Shown here piece after piece: positions 4,940 through 7,236 of a DNA stretch of 7,236 nucleotides (position 1 is its first letter; each line of letters starts with the position of its first letter). The translations under genes were made by a program, and so were the position numbers. This DNA is from Candidatus Zixiibacteriota bacterium (GTDB lineage: Bacteria > Zixibacteria > MSB-5A5 > UBA10806): positions 2,307 through 9,542 of the forward strand of contig DOTU01000203.1 in the NCBI GenBank assembly GCA_003520965.1, given 5' to 3'. The notes below the pieces were generated by a model. It worked only from the letters and a program-made list of their open reading frames with translations, was not told where the DNA came from and made no database searches.

Positions 4940-7236
4940 TTCACCCTGGTAACGATGATGTAAGCTGAGAGAGCCGAACTGGCGATTGCCGTAATTGCCG
5001 TCATAGAAAGAAAATGACCTTTTTCACGCTTAAGCTTTTGAGGTACGATGACCATATCGCCGATTTCAACCTTGGCTCCAAAGGCTTGTCCCCCCGCCAG
5101 GATTCGTCCATCCGCTTTAGCCAAACGAGTTTGCTTTTTGTCGGCGTTGTTAGAAAAACCTCCGCTGGCCCTAATGAAATATTTAGCCTTTTCGCCTTTT
5201 TTAAAGACCACGGTTCCGTTGTATGCTACCGCCCCCAAGACTTGAACCCCGACTGGTTTGGTGGGGATATAAATTCGATCGCCGCGCTCAAGAACAATAT
5301 CATCTGAGCTACCGGGCTTTTTAAGCGCATCTTCGGCGTTAATAATTATCCGGTTAGCTCCCTTGATATCCAGGGTCTGATCGAGCTTAGGAAGAGGACG
5401 ATTTAAGCTGTCTAAAATGGTCAGTTCCGTTGAGGCTAAAATGTTGCGAGCCTGCCGTTTTTCCACCTCGTCTGAGATTGTGGGACGCTCAAAGACAAGT
5501 CCCCTTGGAAAGGCTTCGGGAGTAAAGCCACCACAGCGTTTAATCAGATCGCTGAGCCTTTCATCATCTTTAGTAATTTCATAAGTACCGGGAAACATGA
5601 TTTCGCCATCGATACTAACATTGTTATCAAGTCTCCAGCGAGGAATGGTGCGGATAAATACTATATCATCCTCGGCGAGAAGTATATCTTCCGAAGAGTC
5701 TCTTTCAGTTAGTACTTTGTCGAGATTAGCGTGAAGAATTTGCGCCGGCCTTCCCGGAACCACGCGGGCAACCTCGGCTTGCAGGAGGTATGATTGTTTA
5801 AGCGGATTTCCGCCCAAAAAGATTAAATCCGAAAGCCTCATATTCTCGAAATATTCATAAGACCCGGGACGTTTAACCGCGCCCGAAATTGTCACTTTCA
5901 TATCGCGCCTGATGTCGTTTTGAGAATAGATGACCAGGCTATCTTTATCCATGAGGAGGTAATTTGTGGAATCGGTTCCGGAAAGAACTTCATCGAGGTT
6001 CACGGAAAAAACCTGGCGGCTTTGATCGGGGAAGGTACGGAAGAGATTGGCCCGTTCGGTATATGTATCGCGCCGGAACTGATCGCCGTGACCAATAAGA
6101 TCTGAAACCCTCATCGAATCTGACAGGCCGAAAACTCCAGGATGTTTTACATTGCCCATGAGCTTAACGGTATTTTTCCTCAGTTCGTACACCGAGGGTA
6201 TCTTTAATCTGTCGCCATCTTTAAGCATCAGATCAGATTTAGCGAATGCGTGGGGATTGGACATCTTAGTCTTCTCGGAAAGATCAACATCCTCAATAAC
6301 GCGGCTATCTTCTTTCCCCACCCTGTCCACACTGACCATTTCCAAAAAGGCCTCGGCGGTGGTGCCCCCGGCGAGAGCGATCAGATCGCTTATTTTCTCG
6401 TTTTGAGCCAGCTCATAGATTGCCGGGCGTTTGACCTGCCCTGAAATTTGAACCAGTGGCCCGCTCACCGGAACGAATATAACGTCGCCCGATTCAAGCT
6501 TGCTGTCTTGCGAATTGTCTCCATCTATCAAGAAGCGGTAGAGATCTATTTGTGCGGCAACTTTGCTGTTTCTGATATGCCTTATATTTCGCAGGCTACC
6601 CGTTGAAGTAGGGCCGCCCGCCAGATAGAGAGCGTTAAACAAGGTGGCCAACGATGATGTCGTATAGCCACCCGGCCTTTTAACCTCACCATAAACGAAT
6701 ACTTTGATGCGCCGAATCTTACCCAGTGTCACCGAAAATTCATAGCCGCTGTAGATAGCGGAAAGCCGCGAGCCAACAAGCTCCTTAAATTGATCGAGCG
6801 TTATGCCCCAGGCCGATATCTCGCCTGCTTTCGGGATAAAGACTTTTCCTTCGCGATCAACCGTAAGATCAAGTTGCATATCAACGCGGCCCCAGATATT
6901 GACTAAAACATTATCTCCGGGACCAATCTTGTAGTCTGGCGGTGGCGTAGCTTCCAATATTGGAGAGAAACTCTCAGGGGTACCGTCAAAAAGATTATAG
7001 CCGAATATCTTGAGATCGCCATCCGTTATGGCCTGCTGTTTAGTTGAATCGCTTGCAATTTTCGCCGACGGGACGCTTCCATCAGCCGGCGTATAAAAAT
7101 CATCCGATTGATTATTAAGTTCAACCGGGCTTTTATACTGCTCGATAAGATTGGTTTGTGCGGGGTCGGTGCTGGTTTGTCTCTGCTTTAGGAACTCCTC
7201 CTTAAGCTTAAGCTGCTCAGGTGTTAGTTGCCCAAA
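4936..7236 (-). CDS. Outer-membrane polysaccharide export protein (Wza/OPX type) with multiple SLBB repeats, 5' end outside window
   Basis: The frame is open to the right edge, giving 766 visible residues; an internal TTG at 6957 is not the start. Residues are counted from the edge. The first 80 or so are a polar, Gln-rich linker (LTPEQLKLKEEFLKQ), followed by LKIFGYNLFDGTPESF, typical of large OPX proteins. A Poly_export domain starts at PPPDYKIGPGDNVLVNIWG (98-116). SLBB-type repeats follow, each opening with a G-x-V-K-x-P-G-like turn: YGEVKRPGGY (about 182), SGQVKRPAIY (about 265), MGNVKHPGVF (about 360), SGAVKRPGSY (about 451), DGEIMFPGTY (about 543) and LGAVAYNGTV (about 667). Many are followed by a leucine-rich LSDLI helix. 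A hydrophobic helix at about 742-761 ends the protein before RVK, comparable to the C-terminal outer-membrane helix of Wza. The signal peptide and lipobox, if present, lie outside the window. The role is the outer-membrane exit channel for the polymer, working with the Wzz-like protein encoded next. Confidence 0.93.
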   Translation of the reverse strand, partial: FGQLTPEQLKLKEEFLKQRQTSTDPAQTNLIEQYKSPVELNNQSDDFYTPADGSVPSAKIASDSTKQQAITDGDLKIFGYNLFDGTPESFSPILEATPPPDYKIGPGDNVLVNIWGRVDMQLDLTVDREGKVFIPKAGEISAWGITLDQFKELVGSRLSAIYSGYEFSVTLGKIRRIKVFVYGEVKRPGGYTTSSLATLFNALYLAGGPTSTGSLRNIRHIRNSKVAAQIDLYRFLIDGDNSQDSKLESGDVIFVPVSGPLVQISGQVKRPAIYELAQNEKISDLIALAGGTTAEAFLEMVSVDRVGKEDSRVIEDVDLSEKTKMSNPHAFAKSDLMLKDGDRLKIPSVYELRKNTVKLMGNVKHPGVFGLSDSMRVSDLIGHGDQFRRDTYTERANLFRTFPDQSRQVFSVNLDEVLSGTDSTNYLLMDKDSLVIYSQNDIRRDMKVTISGAVKRPGSYEYFENMRLSDLIFLGGNPLKQSYLLQAEVARVVPGRPAQILHANLDKVLTERDSSEDILLAEDDIVFIRTIPRWRLDNNVSIDGEIMFPGTYEITKDDERLSDLIKRCGGFTPEAFPRGLVFERPTISDEVEKRQARNILASTELTILDSLNRPLPKLDQTLDIKGANRIIINAEDALKKPGSSDDIVLERGDRIYIPTKPVGVQVLGAVAYNGTVVFKKGEKAKYFIRASGGFSNNADKKQTRLAKADGRILAGGQAFGAKVEIGDMVIVPQKLKREKGHFLSMTAITAIASSALSAYIIVTRVK
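4941..4947 (-). promoter_or_regulatory. Ribosome binding site of the Wzz-like gene, inside the OPX 3' end
   Basis: The site AGGGTGA contains GGTGA, complementary to the TCACC of the 16S rRNA 3' end. It is one base from ATG 4939 but seven bases from ATG 4933, so the start MDKITIK at 4933 is the better-spaced choice. Confidence 0.55.

Noticed and set aside
6938..6950. GGCGGTGGCGTAG, resembling the ops/JUMPstart element (GGCGGTAG) of polysaccharide operons
   Set aside because: It is on the plus strand, against transcription, has a mismatch in the core, and is explained by codons for a Thr-Pro-Pro-Pro stretch of the OPX protein.
4936..6957. Starting the OPX protein at the internal TTG (6957)
   Set aside because: The frame continues open to 7236 with a family-typical sequence (LKIFGYNLFDGTPESF) upstream, so the gene is truncated by the window edge instead.

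Overview
The window is a piece of a Gram-negative surface or exopolysaccharide (EPS) assembly locus. Everything I can support lies on the minus strand, so transcription runs from position 7236 towards 1. The key indicator of a two-membrane cell is a multi-SLBB outer-membrane polysaccharide export protein (Wza/OPX type), coupled to a Wzz/GumC-type inner-membrane chain-length protein. Base composition looks intermediate and codon use is mixed. I cannot name the organism; a deltaproteobacterial or FCB/candidate-phylum bacterium would fit this OPX type, but that is a guess.

Layout in transcription order. (1) 7236-4936: OPX protein, 5' end outside the window, with a Poly_export domain, about six SLBB-type repeats and a C-terminal membrane helix. 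(2) 4939-3839: Wzz-like polysaccharide co-polymerase without a kinase domain, starting in an ATGA overlap with the OPX stop. (3) 3811-2639: a protein with the HisC-like class I/II aminotransferase fold that lacks the Schiff-base lysine and several other cofactor-anchoring residues, so probably a pseudoenzyme. (4) 2638-2451: a 188-base interval with an unrecognised 56-codon open frame (about 2617-2447) whose TGA overlaps the next ATG. (5) 2450 to the left edge: one uninterrupted frame encoding a complete 12-helix Wzx/MATE-type oligosaccharide flippase followed by a heparinase II/III-type polysaccharide lyase domain that runs off the window.

The genes are tightly spaced and co-oriented with no visible internal terminator, so they probably form one operon. 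A working model is that the flippase half moves lipid-linked repeat units across the inner membrane, the Wzz protein sets chain length and bridges to the OPX channel, and the lyase half trims or clears polymer. The two most unusual points are the flippase-lyase single frame, with a topology that would put the lyase on the cytoplasmic side, and the aminotransferase-fold protein that has lost its catalytic lysine. No RNA gene, mobile element or CRISPR array was seen, and the plus strand holds only shadow frames.
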